Position numbers and translations under genes: made by a program
Part shown: piece by piece, positions 43,189 to 53,085 of the stretch
Layout: each line of letters begins with the position of its first letter
Position numbering within the stretch: the stretch's first letter is position 1
DNA from: an uncultured Actinomycetes bacterium
Lineage (GTDB): Bacteria; Actinomycetota; Acidimicrobiia; Acidimicrobiales; RAAP-2
Direction of reading: 5' to 3'
Assembly: GCA_903924205.1 (NCBI GenBank)
Contig: CAIYAP010000007.1
Coordinates: 62,001-126,000, forward strand
DNA length: 64,000 nt
The notes under the pieces: model-generated
The model's input: only the letters and a program-made list of their open reading frames with translations
Databases searched by the model: none
What the model was told of the DNA's origin: nothing

Positions 43189-45777
43189 TTAGCCCTTTGC
43201 GCTGGCCCAACTATCACCGACAGCCAATGACACTTCCAGCGGAACGTCCATGGTGGTCACCTCGGTCAAAACACGGCGAATAATCACCGACGCGGCCGCC
43301 ACTTCGCCATCAGGGGCCTCCACAATGACTTCATCGTGAACTTGCAACACGATGCGGCTCGTGAGGCCCGATTCTCGTAGTTCGTCATCTAATTGCACCA
43401 GGGCCAACTTGAAAATATCCGCCGCCATCCCCTGGATACCCGCATTCATTGCCTGCCGCTCTGCGGCGGCTTTCTGCGCTCCCGAGGCGGTAGCCAAATC
43501 AGGAAAGGGACGAATTCGACCCATCGTGGTCCGCGAGAATCCATCTCGGCGAGCATCGGCCACCGCTTGTTCGAAATAGGCCGATAGTGCCGGGAAACCT
43601 GCGAAGTACTGATCCATGATCACCTTCGCCTCCCCCACGGAAATCGACAAACGTTGGCTGAGGCCATACGCCTCCATGCCGTAGGCCAGTCCGTACGAAA
43701 CGGCCTTGGCTTGCTCGCGCTGTGCGGGCGTCACGTCGGCAGGGTCGCAGTGAAAAACGGTGGCGGCAATGCGTCGGTGAACGTCCTCGCCCGACGCAAA
43801 CGCCTCCACCAGGCCTGGGTCGTGCGACAGGTGGGCTAACACGCGAAGCTCAATCTGGTTGTAGTCCGACACGATGAATTGATGGCCTGGCGCGGGCACG
43901 AAGGCATATCGGAACTTTCGCCCTTCTTGTGTCCGTACCGGGATGTTGTGCAGATTGGGGTTATCAGAGCTCAATCGACCCGTACGAGCAACCATCTGGT
44001 TAAAACGTGCGTGGATTCGCCCATCAGGCCCCATGGCGTCAATGAGGGCGGTGCCGTAGGTGCCTCGCAATTTGTCAACTTCTCTGAACCTCATAATGAG
44101 AGGAACGATGGGGTGCTGAGCGCTTATCGCCTCGAGTGAGGCAGCATCGGTAGAGAACCCTGATTTGATCTTCTTCGTGGGTGGCAGCTGCAATTCCTCA
44201 AAAAGCACCACCTGTAACTGAGCTGGGGAATTCACCTTGAATGGATGGCCGGCCATTTCTTGAATCTGGGCATCGAGCAGCTCGACTTCACGCTGGAGGT
44301 CGACGGAAATGGAACTCAAAATGTCACGGTCGACGCCGATGCCAATGGCTTCCATATCTGCCAACACCCCGACGAGCGGGCGATCAATGGTTTCGTAAAT
44401 CTCCGTTAGACCAGCGGTTGTCACTTCCGCGGCGAGGGCGGCCCGAACAAGCGGCAGAGCGCCCGCTAGCTCGAGGAGGTAAGTGCTGGACGGGCCGTCA
44501 AAGAGTGATGCCGTGGGCGCTTGCAACTGTATGCCCACGTACTGTCGAGCAATGGTTTCCAGTCGGTAGTCCCCCGCCACTGGATCAATCAGGTAGGCCA
44601 TGACGGCCGTGTCATCGCTCCATCTGACTCGCTCGCCATCTTCGCTAGCGGCACGAATCAGTTCCTTCAAGTCGTGGCCCCACCACGTAGCATCGGGTGC
44701 GAGCGCACGGAGCTCAGACCACGTGCCATTGACGGCGTCTCCCCCGGGCGTGACGGCAATGGCACTTTCCGACGTGCCGACCACCAGCATTTCCGCGGTG
44801 GGACTGAATCGGTTGGCATCAACCAAGGTCACCGTATGCCTCGCCGCCTGAGTTGTCGCCTCACCCCCATCGGGCTCGCCAAACAAACCTTCATTCAGCA
44901 CTTTGTCGAAACGGTTTCGCAACGAATGCATCTCAAAGCGATCAAAGAACGACGCAATCTCGGCTCGCGACCAGCCTCCAAGGTGGAAGTCCTTCGGATC
45001 GGTATCAATCGGAACATCGCGAACCAGCGTCATGAGAGTGACGTTGTGGCGCACGAGATCCGCCGATGCATCCATGTTCTCGCGAAGCTTGGGAGTCATG
45101 GTCTCGGTGTTGGCCAGAATCTCTTCGATGTCTCGATACTGCGCGAGCAACTTTGCTGCCGTCTTTTCGCCAACTCCCGGCACGCCAGGCAGATTGTCGG
45201 AGGTATCGCCTCGCATGGCCGCGAACTGCGGGTAGCGGGCAGGCTCGACGCCGCAACGCTCAAATATCCCCGCTTCGTCGTAGAGGTCGTAATCCGACAC
45301 TCCACGCTTGTTATACAAAACTCGGATGTAGGGATCTTCGACGAGCTGGAATGAGTCTCGATCACCTGTGACCACAATCGTGGGTATCTGTTCGTCTCGG
45401 CCCCAACATGCCAGCGTGGCCAATACATCGTCCGCTTCGTAACCAGGAATTCCCACCACGGGAATCGCGAGAACGTCGCACAGATCTCTGATGAGCCCGA
45501 ACTGGTGCTCAAGATCATCGGGAGTCGCATCACGACCCCCCTTGTAATCGTCAATGAGCTGGTTGCGAAAGGAGCCACCGGGCAAATCGAAGGCCACCAC
45601 CAGCGCTCGCGGGTGGTGGTTACGCACCAGCGCGAGCAACATCGAAGCGAAACCTTGAACGGCATTGGTCGCCAAACCCGTTGACGTGCGAATCTCCGGC
45701 GATAGCGCGAAGAAGGCGCGAAACGCCATGGACATCCCGTCCAGAAGCAGTAACGGACGTTTGTCGTCAGCCGACAT
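43189..45777 (-). CDS. polA: DNA polymerase I
   Basis: 5' nuclease domain ('LLLDGMSMAFRAFFAL') and family A polymerase motifs 'VSDYNQIELRVLAHLSHD', 'QAKAVSYGLAYGMEAYGLSQRL', 'LQVHDEVIVEAP'; start trimmed to 45777. Confidence 0.96.
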   Translation of the reverse strand: MSADDKRPLLLLDGMSMAFRAFFALSPEIRTSTGLATNAVQGFASMLLALVRNHHPRALVVAFDLPGGSFRNQLIDDYKGGRDATPDDLEHQFGLIRDLCDVLAIPVVGIPGYEADDVLATLACWGRDEQIPTIVVTGDRDSFQLVEDPYIRVLYNKRGVSDYDLYDEAGIFERCGVEPARYPQFAAMRGDTSDNLPGVPGVGEKTAAKLLAQYRDIEEILANTETMTPKLRENMDASADLVRHNVTLMTLVRDVPIDTDPKDFHLGGWSRAEIASFFDRFEMHSLRNRFDKVLNEGLFGEPDGGEATTQAARHTVTLVDANRFSPTAEMLVVGTSESAIAVTPGGDAVNGTWSELRALAPDATWWGHDLKELIRAASEDGERVRWSDDTAVMAYLIDPVAGDYRLETIARQYVGIQLQAPTASLFDGPSSTYLLELAGALPLVRAALAAEVTTAGLTEIYETIDRPLVGVLADMEAIGIGVDRDILSSISVDLQREVELLDAQIQEMAGHPFKVNSPAQLQVVLFEELQLPPTKKIKSGFSTDAASLEAISAQHPIVPLIMRFREVDKLRGTYGTALIDAMGPDGRIHARFNQMVARTGRLSSDNPNLHNIPVRTQEGRKFRYAFVPAPGHQFIVSDYNQIELRVLAHLSHDPGLVEAFASGEDVHRRIAATVFHCDPADVTPAQREQAKAVSYGLAYGMEAYGLSQRLSISVGEAKVIMDQYFAGFPALSAYFEQAVADARRDGFSRTTMGRIRPFPDLATASGAQKAAAERQAMNAGIQGMAADIFKLALVQLDDELRESGLTSRIVLQVHDEVIVEAPDGEVAAASVIIRRVLTEVTTMDVPLEVSLAVGDSWASAKG

Positions 45778-46324
45778 CATCACCGCGCAGAATGAGCACC
45801 GCGACATCGCGCATTCGTGACCGTGATCTCATGGCCGTCTGCTGGATGAAGTCAAACGCTTCAGGTTCCGTCATGGCGCGAGCATCCATGAGAAAAACTT
45901 TTGCTTGCTGGACCAAGTCGCGTGTCTCGAGCTTGTCGTCCACCGTGTCCAAGATTTCCGTGGTTGACTGCCCTAAGACAATGGCCGCCAATTTGGGAAG
46001 AATTTCAGACGCACGAAATGGCTTGACCAAATACGCAGTGACACCGGCGTCGCGGGCTGTTTCAATCAGATCGCGTTGAGAAAATGCGGTCAGGATGACG
46101 ACTTTGGTGCCCGTCTGGCTCACTTCTTCGGCGACGGTCAAGCCATCGACCTGGGGCATCTTGATGTCCACCAGCGCAAGGTCAGGCTGAAGCTGGCGAA
46201 TCAGTTCGATGGCTTCAGCGCCATCGGCCGCCTCCCCCACCACTTCGTACCCCGCATCTTCGAGAAGTTCTTTGAGATCGAGACGGATGATGGACTCGTC
46301 ATCGGCAATAACTACTCGTGTCAT
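45767..46324 (-). CDS. ANTAR-domain response regulator (PdtaR-like transcription antiterminator)
   Basis: Receiver 'RVVIADDESIIRLDLKELLEDAGYEVVGEAADGAEAIELIRQLQPDLALVDIKMPQVDGL' and C-terminal ANTAR helices 'KVFLMDARAMTEPEAFDFIQQTAMRSRSRMRDVA'. Confidence 0.92.
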   Translation of the reverse strand: MTRVVIADDESIIRLDLKELLEDAGYEVVGEAADGAEAIELIRQLQPDLALVDIKMPQVDGLTVAEEVSQTGTKVVILTAFSQRDLIETARDAGVTAYLVKPFRASEILPKLAAIVLGQSTTEILDTVDDKLETRDLVQQAKVFLMDARAMTEPEAFDFIQQTAMRSRSRMRDVAVLILRGDDVG

Positions 46325-46360
46325 ACGGCCTCCCTCATCACAGTCTGCCAGCCAACGGGC

Positions 46361-47317
46361 CTACACGATGCGAATGACGTCACCCGAGGGCTCGGGCCTT
46401 TCGGCCGTCACCCCCTCTCCCACATCGCTTGGGCCGAGTGCGAATTGCGTGGCAAAGGCGTGCATCCAACGCTTGGCCCACGGGGACTCAAAGAATCCTC
46501 CGAGATACACATCCAAACCGCGCTCTTGGGCTTCGCTAATGACTCGCGCCGCCATTGCGAAGCCACCGACGCGTTCGACTTTGACACAGACTCCTGAGGC
46601 GCAGCGATACTTCGCGGCGTGTCGAACATCGGTGACGGTGCGAATCGACTCATCCAGGAATATGGGGATCCCGGCCTCAACAAGTGGAACCGACGAATTC
46701 CAATCGCCCGGACGAACGGGCTGCTCAACGGCACGAAGTTGATCGGCACGCAAAGCGGTGAGCCACAACCCGATGGTCTGCCGGTCGGCCACATCTCCAT
46801 TCACATCGAGGATCACTGTGCTGGCGTGCTCGGCAAGCGACCCGATCTGGTCTGCCGTCGTCCATGGTGCCACTTTGATGCGGACCGCACCCGTCGCGGG
46901 CGTCTCCGATGACGGTGACAGTGCCGAACGTGTCAATTGACGCTCAACGCGGTACGTTCCATTGAATTCCTCCTCCACCACGCGACCATCTCGCTGGAGC
47001 GACCAATCCACGAGGGCCATTTCGAGCAGTGCCGCGGCTGGCCGAGCGACGCTTGATGCGTCGGTGAGGTGCAACACTGACGAGCCTTCACCTCGTCGAC
47101 CGTCGAGGCGCTGCACGAGAAAACTTTGGAGATAGCGGAGAACTTCGGCCCGAGCCGGATCAAACCAAATGGCGACGTCATGAGGGGCTATCTCACCCAC
47201 GCCTCGATAACCGTCCTCGTTCACTTCGAGGAACAGCGAGGTGCGCTGAGAGTGAGATTGCTGAGAGGAGGTCCGCCCCGAAATTTCGCGTACTTCAGTC
47301 CACGCCCGAATCTCCAT
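46361..47317 (-). CDS. menC: o-succinylbenzoate synthase / enolase-superfamily enzyme
   Basis: Enolase-superfamily ligands 'LDVNGD', 'AVEQPV', 'FLDESI', 'VCVKVERVGG'; MenC assignment supported by menF/menG elsewhere in the window. Confidence 0.7.
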   Translation of the reverse strand: MEIRAWTEVREISGRTSSQQSHSQRTSLFLEVNEDGYRGVGEIAPHDVAIWFDPARAEVLRYLQSFLVQRLDGRRGEGSSVLHLTDASSVARPAAALLEMALVDWSLQRDGRVVEEEFNGTYRVERQLTRSALSPSSETPATGAVRIKVAPWTTADQIGSLAEHASTVILDVNGDVADRQTIGLWLTALRADQLRAVEQPVRPGDWNSSVPLVEAGIPIFLDESIRTVTDVRHAAKYRCASGVCVKVERVGGFAMAARVISEAQERGLDVYLGGFFESPWAKRWMHAFATQFALGPSDVGEGVTAERPEPSGDVIRIV

Positions 47318-47355
47318 GTCAGAAACTCTACGACCCTGCTAGCCTCTCCAGTCCA

Positions 47356-47438
47356 GCCCGGATGGCGGAATGGCAGACGCGGAGGACTCAAAATCCTTTG
47401 CCTGAGAGGGCGTGTGGGTTCGAGTCCCACTCCGGGCA
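47356..47438 (+). tRNA. tRNA-Leu (anticodon CAA), CCA not encoded
   Basis: gcccgga...tccgggc acceptor, anticodon stem-loop gagga-ctCAAaa-tcctt, T arm tgggttcgagtccca. Confidence 0.93.
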
Positions 47439-47472
47439 CTCCATCGCATTCCCGTTGACTATCGTCGAAGTG

Positions 47473-48348
47473 ATGTCAACGGTTGCACTCTTCCCCGGTC
47501 AAGGCGCGTTGTCGGCGTCGCACGTCGACGAGATTCGCACCTTGCCCACTTGGAACGACACGGCGTCAGAGATCGATGATGTCACCGGCGGCTCCCTCAC
47601 GGCGTACCTCACCGACCCCGATCCCGCTCGGCTGGTCGACACTGACCGCGCGCAGCTGGTCACCTTTGCCATTTCGGTCGCGACGTGGAGGGCGGCTAGC
47701 AACGCAGGAATCACCGCCACACACATGGTGGGTCATTCTCTGGGCGAATTTTCCGCATTAACCGCCGCGGGAGTTCTCACCCTCTCCAACGGAGCCACCC
47801 TTGTCCACCGTCGCGGTATCGCGATGCGTCGCGCCTGCCTCCACACCGAAGGAGCAATGGCCGCACTCATGGGTCCCGAGGAGAATCGCGACCATCGACT
47901 GGAACAGACCGACGGAGTCTGGATAGCCAACGTCAATGGACCGACTCAAGTTGTCATCAGTGGCTACCGTTCACCGATTGCCGACATATGTCACGAACCA
48001 CGGGCATGGGGGTGGAAGCGTGCCACGCCCCTCACCGTTGACGGGGCTTTCCACAGTCCGCTGATGGCCAGCGCGCAAGACGACCTCAACGATGCTCTCG
48101 CCACCATCTCTTTCCACGACTCCCCCGTCACCGTTCTTGCCAATGTCACTGGCGAGGTGGCCATCGGCGACGAGTGGCGCGATCGATTATCACGCCAGCT
48201 GCAATCGGCGGTGCAATTTGAAAAATGCGTACTCGCTCTCCCCGAGAGTGTGACCACGGCGTACGAGATGGGACCAGGATCAACCCTGGTAGGGCTAGCG
48301 AAAAGAATCCGATTTTTTGACACACTGTCTCAATGGGAGGGGCGATGA
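47473..48348 (+). CDS. fabD: Malonyl-CoA:ACP transacylase
   Basis: 'VALFPGQGALS', 'MVGHSLGEFSALTAAGVLTL'; start trimmed to ATG 47473 because the longer ORF reads through the tRNA. Confidence 0.93.
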   Translation: MSTVALFPGQGALSASHVDEIRTLPTWNDTASEIDDVTGGSLTAYLTDPDPARLVDTDRAQLVTFAISVATWRAASNAGITATHMVGHSLGEFSALTAAGVLTLSNGATLVHRRGIAMRRACLHTEGAMAALMGPEENRDHRLEQTDGVWIANVNGPTQVVISGYRSPIADICHEPRAWGWKRATPLTVDGAFHSPLMASAQDDLNDALATISFHDSPVTVLANVTGEVAIGDEWRDRLSRQLQSAVQFEKCVLALPESVTTAYEMGPGSTLVGLAKRIRFFDTLSQWEGR

Positions 48349-49040
48349 GCCGTCATGTCATTATCACCGGAGCGAGTCGCGGAATCGGAGGCGACATCGC
48401 GACCGCATTCGTCTCCGCCGGTGACACCGTGACGACCCTGTCTCGTAGCGGAACGGCGCCGGACGGCGTGGCGAACTCGTTGGCCGTCGATCTCGCTGAC
48501 CGTGAGGCCACGGACACGGCGATTGACCACGCAATTGAGCTTTTTGGCCCCCCCGCCGTGTTTGTCGCAAACGCCGGTATCACCCGCGACAATCTCGCCC
48601 TACGAATGAGCGATGACGACTGGGATGAAGTCATTGAAACCAACCTCACCTCAGTGTTTCGTGTCACCAAACGAGTCCTCAAACCCATGATTCGCGCTAG
48701 GTATGGTCGAGTCATTTTGGTCTCGTCCATCAGTCCGTTCGTGGGCATCGCCGGACAAGCGAACTATGCCGCGAGCAAGGCGGGTCTCGTCGGGATGGCT
48801 CGCTCGCTCGCTCGCGAAGTCGCCTCTCGCCACATCACGGTAAATGTCGTTGCTCCGGGCCTTATCGCCACCGACATGACGCGAGACGTCTCGGCCGACC
48901 TCGTCGCCCAGGTGCCACTGGGGCGGACAGGTCACGGGTCAGACGTTGCTGCCACCGTCTCTTTCTTGGCCTCCGAGGGTGCGTCGTACATCACGGGAAC
49001 CGTCATTCCCGTCGACGGTGGCCTGGGTATGGGATGGTAG
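48345..49040 (+). CDS. fabG: 3-oxoacyl-ACP reductase (SDR)
   Basis: 'VIITGASRGIGGDIA', 'NAGITRDNLALRMSDDDWDEVI', 'YAASKAGLVGMARSLAREVASRHITVNVVAPG'. Confidence 0.94.
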   Translation: MSRHVIITGASRGIGGDIATAFVSAGDTVTTLSRSGTAPDGVANSLAVDLADREATDTAIDHAIELFGPPAVFVANAGITRDNLALRMSDDDWDEVIETNLTSVFRVTKRVLKPMIRARYGRVILVSSISPFVGIAGQANYAASKAGLVGMARSLAREVASRHITVNVVAPGLIATDMTRDVSADLVAQVPLGRTGHGSDVAATVSFLASEGASYITGTVIPVDGGLGMGW

Positions 49041-49084
49041 GCGACGCGCAACGCTATCGGTAGATTTTAAGAAGGAGGAGTCAC

Positions 49085-49324
49085 ATGACCCGCGAAGAAG
49101 CATTCCAGAAGTTCACCGAGCAGGCCGTCGACATTTTGGCGGTCGAACCCTCGCAAATCGTGCCCGACGCCACCTTTGGTGACGACCTCGGCGCGGACAG
49201 CCTCGACCTTGTCGAATTGGTGATGGCCCTCGAAGAAGAGTTCGACATCGAAGTCGGCGAGGACGAACTGAAGGACATCCGTACTATCGGCGGAGCCTTC
49301 GAACTGATTTTCGCCAAGCTCTAG
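49085..49324 (+). CDS. acpP: Acyl carrier protein
   Basis: 'FGDDLGADSLDLVELVMALEEEFDIEVGEDE' with phosphopantetheine Ser; strong RBS aagaaggaggag. Confidence 0.97.
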   Translation: MTREEAFQKFTEQAVDILAVEPSQIVPDATFGDDLGADSLDLVELVMALEEEFDIEVGEDELKDIRTIGGAFELIFAKL

Positions 49325-50523
49325 TGCTGGTTGCACAGCTTCCATCGGGGCCGGTCACCGGTCGCCGCGTCGCGGTCACCGGTATGGGGGCCGTGTCGTG
49401 TGCGGGGCGTGGTGTCGACGATCTTTTTAGCGCCCTCTGCACAGGAAGTGAGCCCGAGTCTCGTTCGGTGCCTCCATTTGATGTGACCGACATAGGCGGA
49501 CCGAAGGAGTTGCGTCGCCTCGATCCCTTTTCCCTTTTTGCGCTCACCGCCGCGCGAGATGCCTGGAGCCAATCGGGCCTGCCCCCCACTCTTGCGAACG
49601 GTGCCTCCATTGTCGCCACGGGAATCGGAGGCCTTCAGACGCTGACGGCGCAGCTATCCATTCTCGACAGCAAGGGCCCCGATCGCGTCTCGCCTTTCAT
49701 GATTCCCATGATGATGCCAAATGCGGCCGCGGCGGCCGTGTCGCTGAGTTTTGGGTTAACGGGTCCCTGCGAAACGATTACCACTGCATGTGCGGCAGGC
49801 ACGCATGCCATCGGCTACGCCGCACGGCTTATCGCGCAGGGTCGAGTGAACGTCGCTGTGGCCGGTGGCGCAGAAGCGGTCATCACTCCCATCGCTCGCG
49901 CTGGTTTTCACAACATGACGGCTCTTTCGTCGAGCGGGTCATCACGTCCATTTGACAAAGGACGTGATGGCTTCGTGATGGGCGAAGGTGCCGGAATTTT
50001 GGTGCTCGAAGACTGGGACCACGCAATCGCTCGCGGCGCCACGATTCTGGCCGAGATTTTGGGAGCGGCCTCCACGGCAGACGCCCACCACATCACCGCA
50101 CCTCGACCTGATGGAGGCGGCGCACTCGACGCCATGACACGAGCGCTTGCCGATGCCGGCATCTCACCTTCCGAGGTCAGTCACATCAACGCGCACGGCA
50201 CTTCCACGCCACTCAACGATGCGGCCGAAGCGGCTGCCCTTCACCAACTATTTGGATCCGCCGTTCCGCCAGTGACGTCCGTCAAGGGGTACCTCGGCCA
50301 TTCATTGGCCGCGGCAGGCGCCCTCGAAGCAGTCGTTGCGGTTCACAGCATTCTGCAGGGGGTCGTGACACCGACTGCCGGGACCACCCACGTGGACACA
50401 GGGCTCGATCTCGACGTGGTCATCGGCGCTCCTCGGCCCCTTGCGAGTACTCACGTTTTATCCAACTCGTTTGGCTTCGGTGGCCATAACGGCAGCGTCG
50501 TTATCTCGACGCCTCATCGATAG
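49324..50523 (+). CDS. fabF: Beta-ketoacyl-ACP synthase II
   Basis: 'VAVTGMGAVSCAG', active-site Cys 'ETITTACAAGTHAIGYA', 'NAHGTSTPLND', 'GYLGHSLAAAGALEAV'. Confidence 0.95.
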   Translation: MLVAQLPSGPVTGRRVAVTGMGAVSCAGRGVDDLFSALCTGSEPESRSVPPFDVTDIGGPKELRRLDPFSLFALTAARDAWSQSGLPPTLANGASIVATGIGGLQTLTAQLSILDSKGPDRVSPFMIPMMMPNAAAAAVSLSFGLTGPCETITTACAAGTHAIGYAARLIAQGRVNVAVAGGAEAVITPIARAGFHNMTALSSSGSSRPFDKGRDGFVMGEGAGILVLEDWDHAIARGATILAEILGAASTADAHHITAPRPDGGGALDAMTRALADAGISPSEVSHINAHGTSTPLNDAAEAAALHQLFGSAVPPVTSVKGYLGHSLAAAGALEAVVAVHSILQGVVTPTAGTTHVDTGLDLDVVIGAPRPLASTHVLSNSFGFGGHNGSVVISTPHR

Positions 50524-51280
50524 CCACTCGCAGCGCCGTCACTAGTTGTCTCGTTTCGTCTGGCGTGCCGCCATTCATGATTTGGCGGACGAGAGCCGAA
50601 CCCACGATGGCGCCATCGGCGAACTGAATCGCCGCGGCGGCATCTTCGGGCGATGAGATACCAATGCCGACATAGACCGGAAGATCGCTGGTCTCTCTAA
50701 TCACCGAGCACACCTGCTGCGCTAAACCCACTCCTTGCGCCTTGCCCGTCACCGACATGCTCGCGGCGGCGTAGGCAAAGCCATGGCAATGCGTCGCGAT
50801 GATGTGAGCTCGCTGCGGCGACGTAGAAGGAGCAAAAATTCTGATCGGTGCCACGTCGTGCGCGAGGAGGATGGGGTCAACGTCACGAGACTCTTCGGGT
50901 GGAAGGTCCGGCAGGATGACCCCTGAGATGGCGGCAGCCTGCAGTGCTGCGGAAACCGGTTCCCAACCGTGGCGGTGAAGAACATTGGCGTACGTCATCA
51001 AAACCTGCGGAATGCCCAGCGAACGACTGGAGAGTTCCGCGAGGGCGCTGACCAAAGTCGTTCCCGCATCAAGAGCTTTAGTGGCGGCTTGCTGAATAAC
51101 CACACCATCCATGATGGGGTCTGAAAATGGCGCTCCAATCTCGACGAGGTCGGCACCGCCATCAGCCGCCGCGGCCACGTGGTCAAGCCAGTCGGGCACG
51201 ACACCGGCCATCAAATAGATGACGAGAGCCTTGCGGCCATCATTGCGGAGGGAGCGAAGCGTGGTCTCCAGTGTGCTCAT
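50501..51280 (-). CDS. trpA: Tryptophan synthase alpha chain
   Basis: 'VIYLMAGVVPDW', 'GADLVEIGAPFSDPIMDGVVIQQA'. Confidence 0.96.
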   Translation of the reverse strand: MSTLETTLRSLRNDGRKALVIYLMAGVVPDWLDHVAAAADGGADLVEIGAPFSDPIMDGVVIQQAATKALDAGTTLVSALAELSSRSLGIPQVLMTYANVLHRHGWEPVSAALQAAAISGVILPDLPPEESRDVDPILLAHDVAPIRIFAPSTSPQRAHIIATHCHGFAYAAASMSVTGKAQGVGLAQQVCSVIRETSDLPVYVGIGISSPEDAAAAIQFADGAIVGSALVRQIMNGGTPDETRQLVTALRVAIDEASR

Positions 51281-52437
51281 CAGCGGGCCGCCAACACTTC
51301 ACGAATCTGAGCAACGTCCTTATCACCGCGACCCGACAAATTCACGAGAACACGACTACCGCGCGGCAATTCGCGTCCCGCCTCGCGAAGGACGTAAGCG
51401 ATGGCGTGCGCTGACTCCAACGCGGGGATGATTCCTTCGAGCTGGCTGAGTTTGACCACCGCGTCGAGAACTTCATCATCGTGGGCCGTGGAGTATTCCG
51501 CGCGTCCCGACGACGACCATGCCGCATGCTCCGGGCCCACTCCGGGGTAGTCCAGCCCAGCACTGATGGAGTGCGCTTCGATGATCTGGCCATCGGCATC
51601 ATCGAGAATGTACGTTCGCATTCCGTGCAAGATCCCCGGCTTACCGTTGGAGACGGCCGCGCCGCCCGCTGCCTCAACTCCCACCAAATTGACGGATGCA
51701 TCTTTTTCGAATCCACTGAAAATGCCCGCGGCGTTTGAACCACCGCCGACACACGCGATGACTACATCGGGAAGTCCGCCCGCGATGTCAAGCATTTGTC
51801 GTCGAGATTCCACCCCAATGACCGATTGAAAGGTGCGGACCATTTCGGGAAAAGGATGAGGCCCCATCACCGAACCGAGGCAGTAGTGCGTATCGTCGAC
51901 GCAGGTCACCCACTCGCGCATCGCCTCATTGACAGCATCCTTCAAGGTCTTAGAGCCGCTCAACACAGGAACGACGGCAGCGCCAAGAAGTTCCATGCGA
52001 AATACATTGAGCGATTGACGAATCGTGTCCACTTCTCCCATGAAGACGGTGCATTCCAAACCAAAGCGTGCCGCCGCCGTGGCCGAGGCGACGCCGTGCT
52101 GACCCGCGCCGGTTTCCGCGATCATTCGCTTCTTACCCATTCGCGCGGTCAGTAGAGCCTGTCCCACGACATTATTGATTTTGTGCGAACCAGTGTGCGC
52201 GAGATCTTCGCGCTTCAACCACACTTCGAGGCCGGTCTCTTCCGACAGCCGAGCGCAGTAGGAGATCGGGGTGGGGCGGCCACCAAATTCCGCCAACACA
52301 TGAGAAAACTCATCACGGAATTCTTGATCTGACCACGCGTCATGAAAGGCGACCGACAATTCGGCGCAGGCGCCCATCAGGGCTTCCGGGACGTATTGCC
52401 CACCAAACTCTCCAAAGTGACCATGAGCGAGGTCCAT
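51280..52437 (-). CDS. trpB: Tryptophan synthase beta chain
   Basis: '[16 protein letters not shown]', PLP '[16 protein letters not shown]', '[12 protein letters not shown]'. Confidence 0.98.
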   Translation of the reverse strand: MDLAHGHFGEFGGQYVPEALMGACAELSVAFHDAWSDQEFRDEFSHVLAEFGGRPTPISYCARLSEETGLEVWLKREDLAHTGSHKINNVVGQALLTARMGKKRMIAETGAGQHGVASATAAARFGLECTVFMGEVDTIRQSLNVFRMELLGAAVVPVLSGSKTLKDAVNEAMREWVTCVDDTHYCLGSVMGPHPFPEMVRTFQSVIGVESRRQMLDIAGGLPDVVIACVGGGSNAAGIFSGFEKDASVNLVGVEAAGGAAVSNGKPGILHGMRTYILDDADGQIIEAHSISAGLDYPGVGPEHAAWSSSGRAEYSTAHDDEVLDAVVKLSQLEGIIPALESAHAIAYVLREAGRELPRGSRVLVNLSGRGDKDVAQIREVLAAR

Positions 52438-53075
52438 TAAACGTCTCCACTTTCTCGTTGAGCGAATGCGTCTTGTGCTGCACGAACAAAATCCGAAACC
52501 AAGGCGGAATCCTTCTGGCCAGGAGAGCTTTCCACTCCCGACGACACATCCACTCCGCTGACGGGATACCTTGTGATCACCTCAGTGACGGTAGCGGGAG
52601 ATAAACCGCCTGCGACAATCACGGGGAGGCGCCAGGTTCGATTCAACAACGGTGTGAAAGCCACTTGCCGACCACTGCCGGGTTCGGACCCGTCGAGTAA
52701 CAACCCCGCCAGGCCGTCGACATCGAAGTCCGCAACTTCGCGGCTTGACGCCTCGAGGGCCTTGATGACGGTGATCCCCTCCGAGAGGAGCAACTTGACG
52801 TCTCCTAAAGATTCAGCGCCATGTAGCTGGACAACGTCAGGCTGAACCTCCGTCACGATTTGCCTGATTCGGGTCACATCTGAACCTCGAAAGACGCAGA
52901 CAATATCCGCTCGACCTCGAATCTCCGTGGCAATCTCTCTCGCTGTTGACGGCGATACCTGTCGGCGTGACTCATCCATGACGAGGCCGATGGCCGTGGC
53001 ACCCGCCGACACTGCCATGGCGGCATTGTCGACACGTGTCAATCCGCAAATCTTGATGACGGGCCACTGGAGCAT
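52437..53075 (-). CDS. trpF: Phosphoribosylanthranilate isomerase
   Basis: '[27 protein letters not shown]', 'VQLHGAE', '[16 protein letters not shown]'. Confidence 0.95.
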   Translation of the reverse strand: MLQWPVIKICGLTRVDNAAMAVSAGATAIGLVMDESRRQVSPSTAREIATEIRGRADIVCVFRGSDVTRIRQIVTEVQPDVVQLHGAESLGDVKLLLSEGITVIKALEASSREVADFDVDGLAGLLLDGSEPGSGRQVAFTPLLNRTWRLPVIVAGGLSPATVTEVITRYPVSGVDVSSGVESSPGQKDSALVSDFVRAAQDAFAQRESGDV

Positions 53076-53085
53076 TGTCAGCCGC

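Noticed and set aside
44521-45354. 277-aa plus-strand ORF antisense to polA
   Set aside because: polA reading frame is unambiguous; the antisense ORF shows no recognisable domain.
47362-47472. N-terminal extension of the fabD ORF
   Set aside because: It translates the tRNA-Leu(CAA) sequence.
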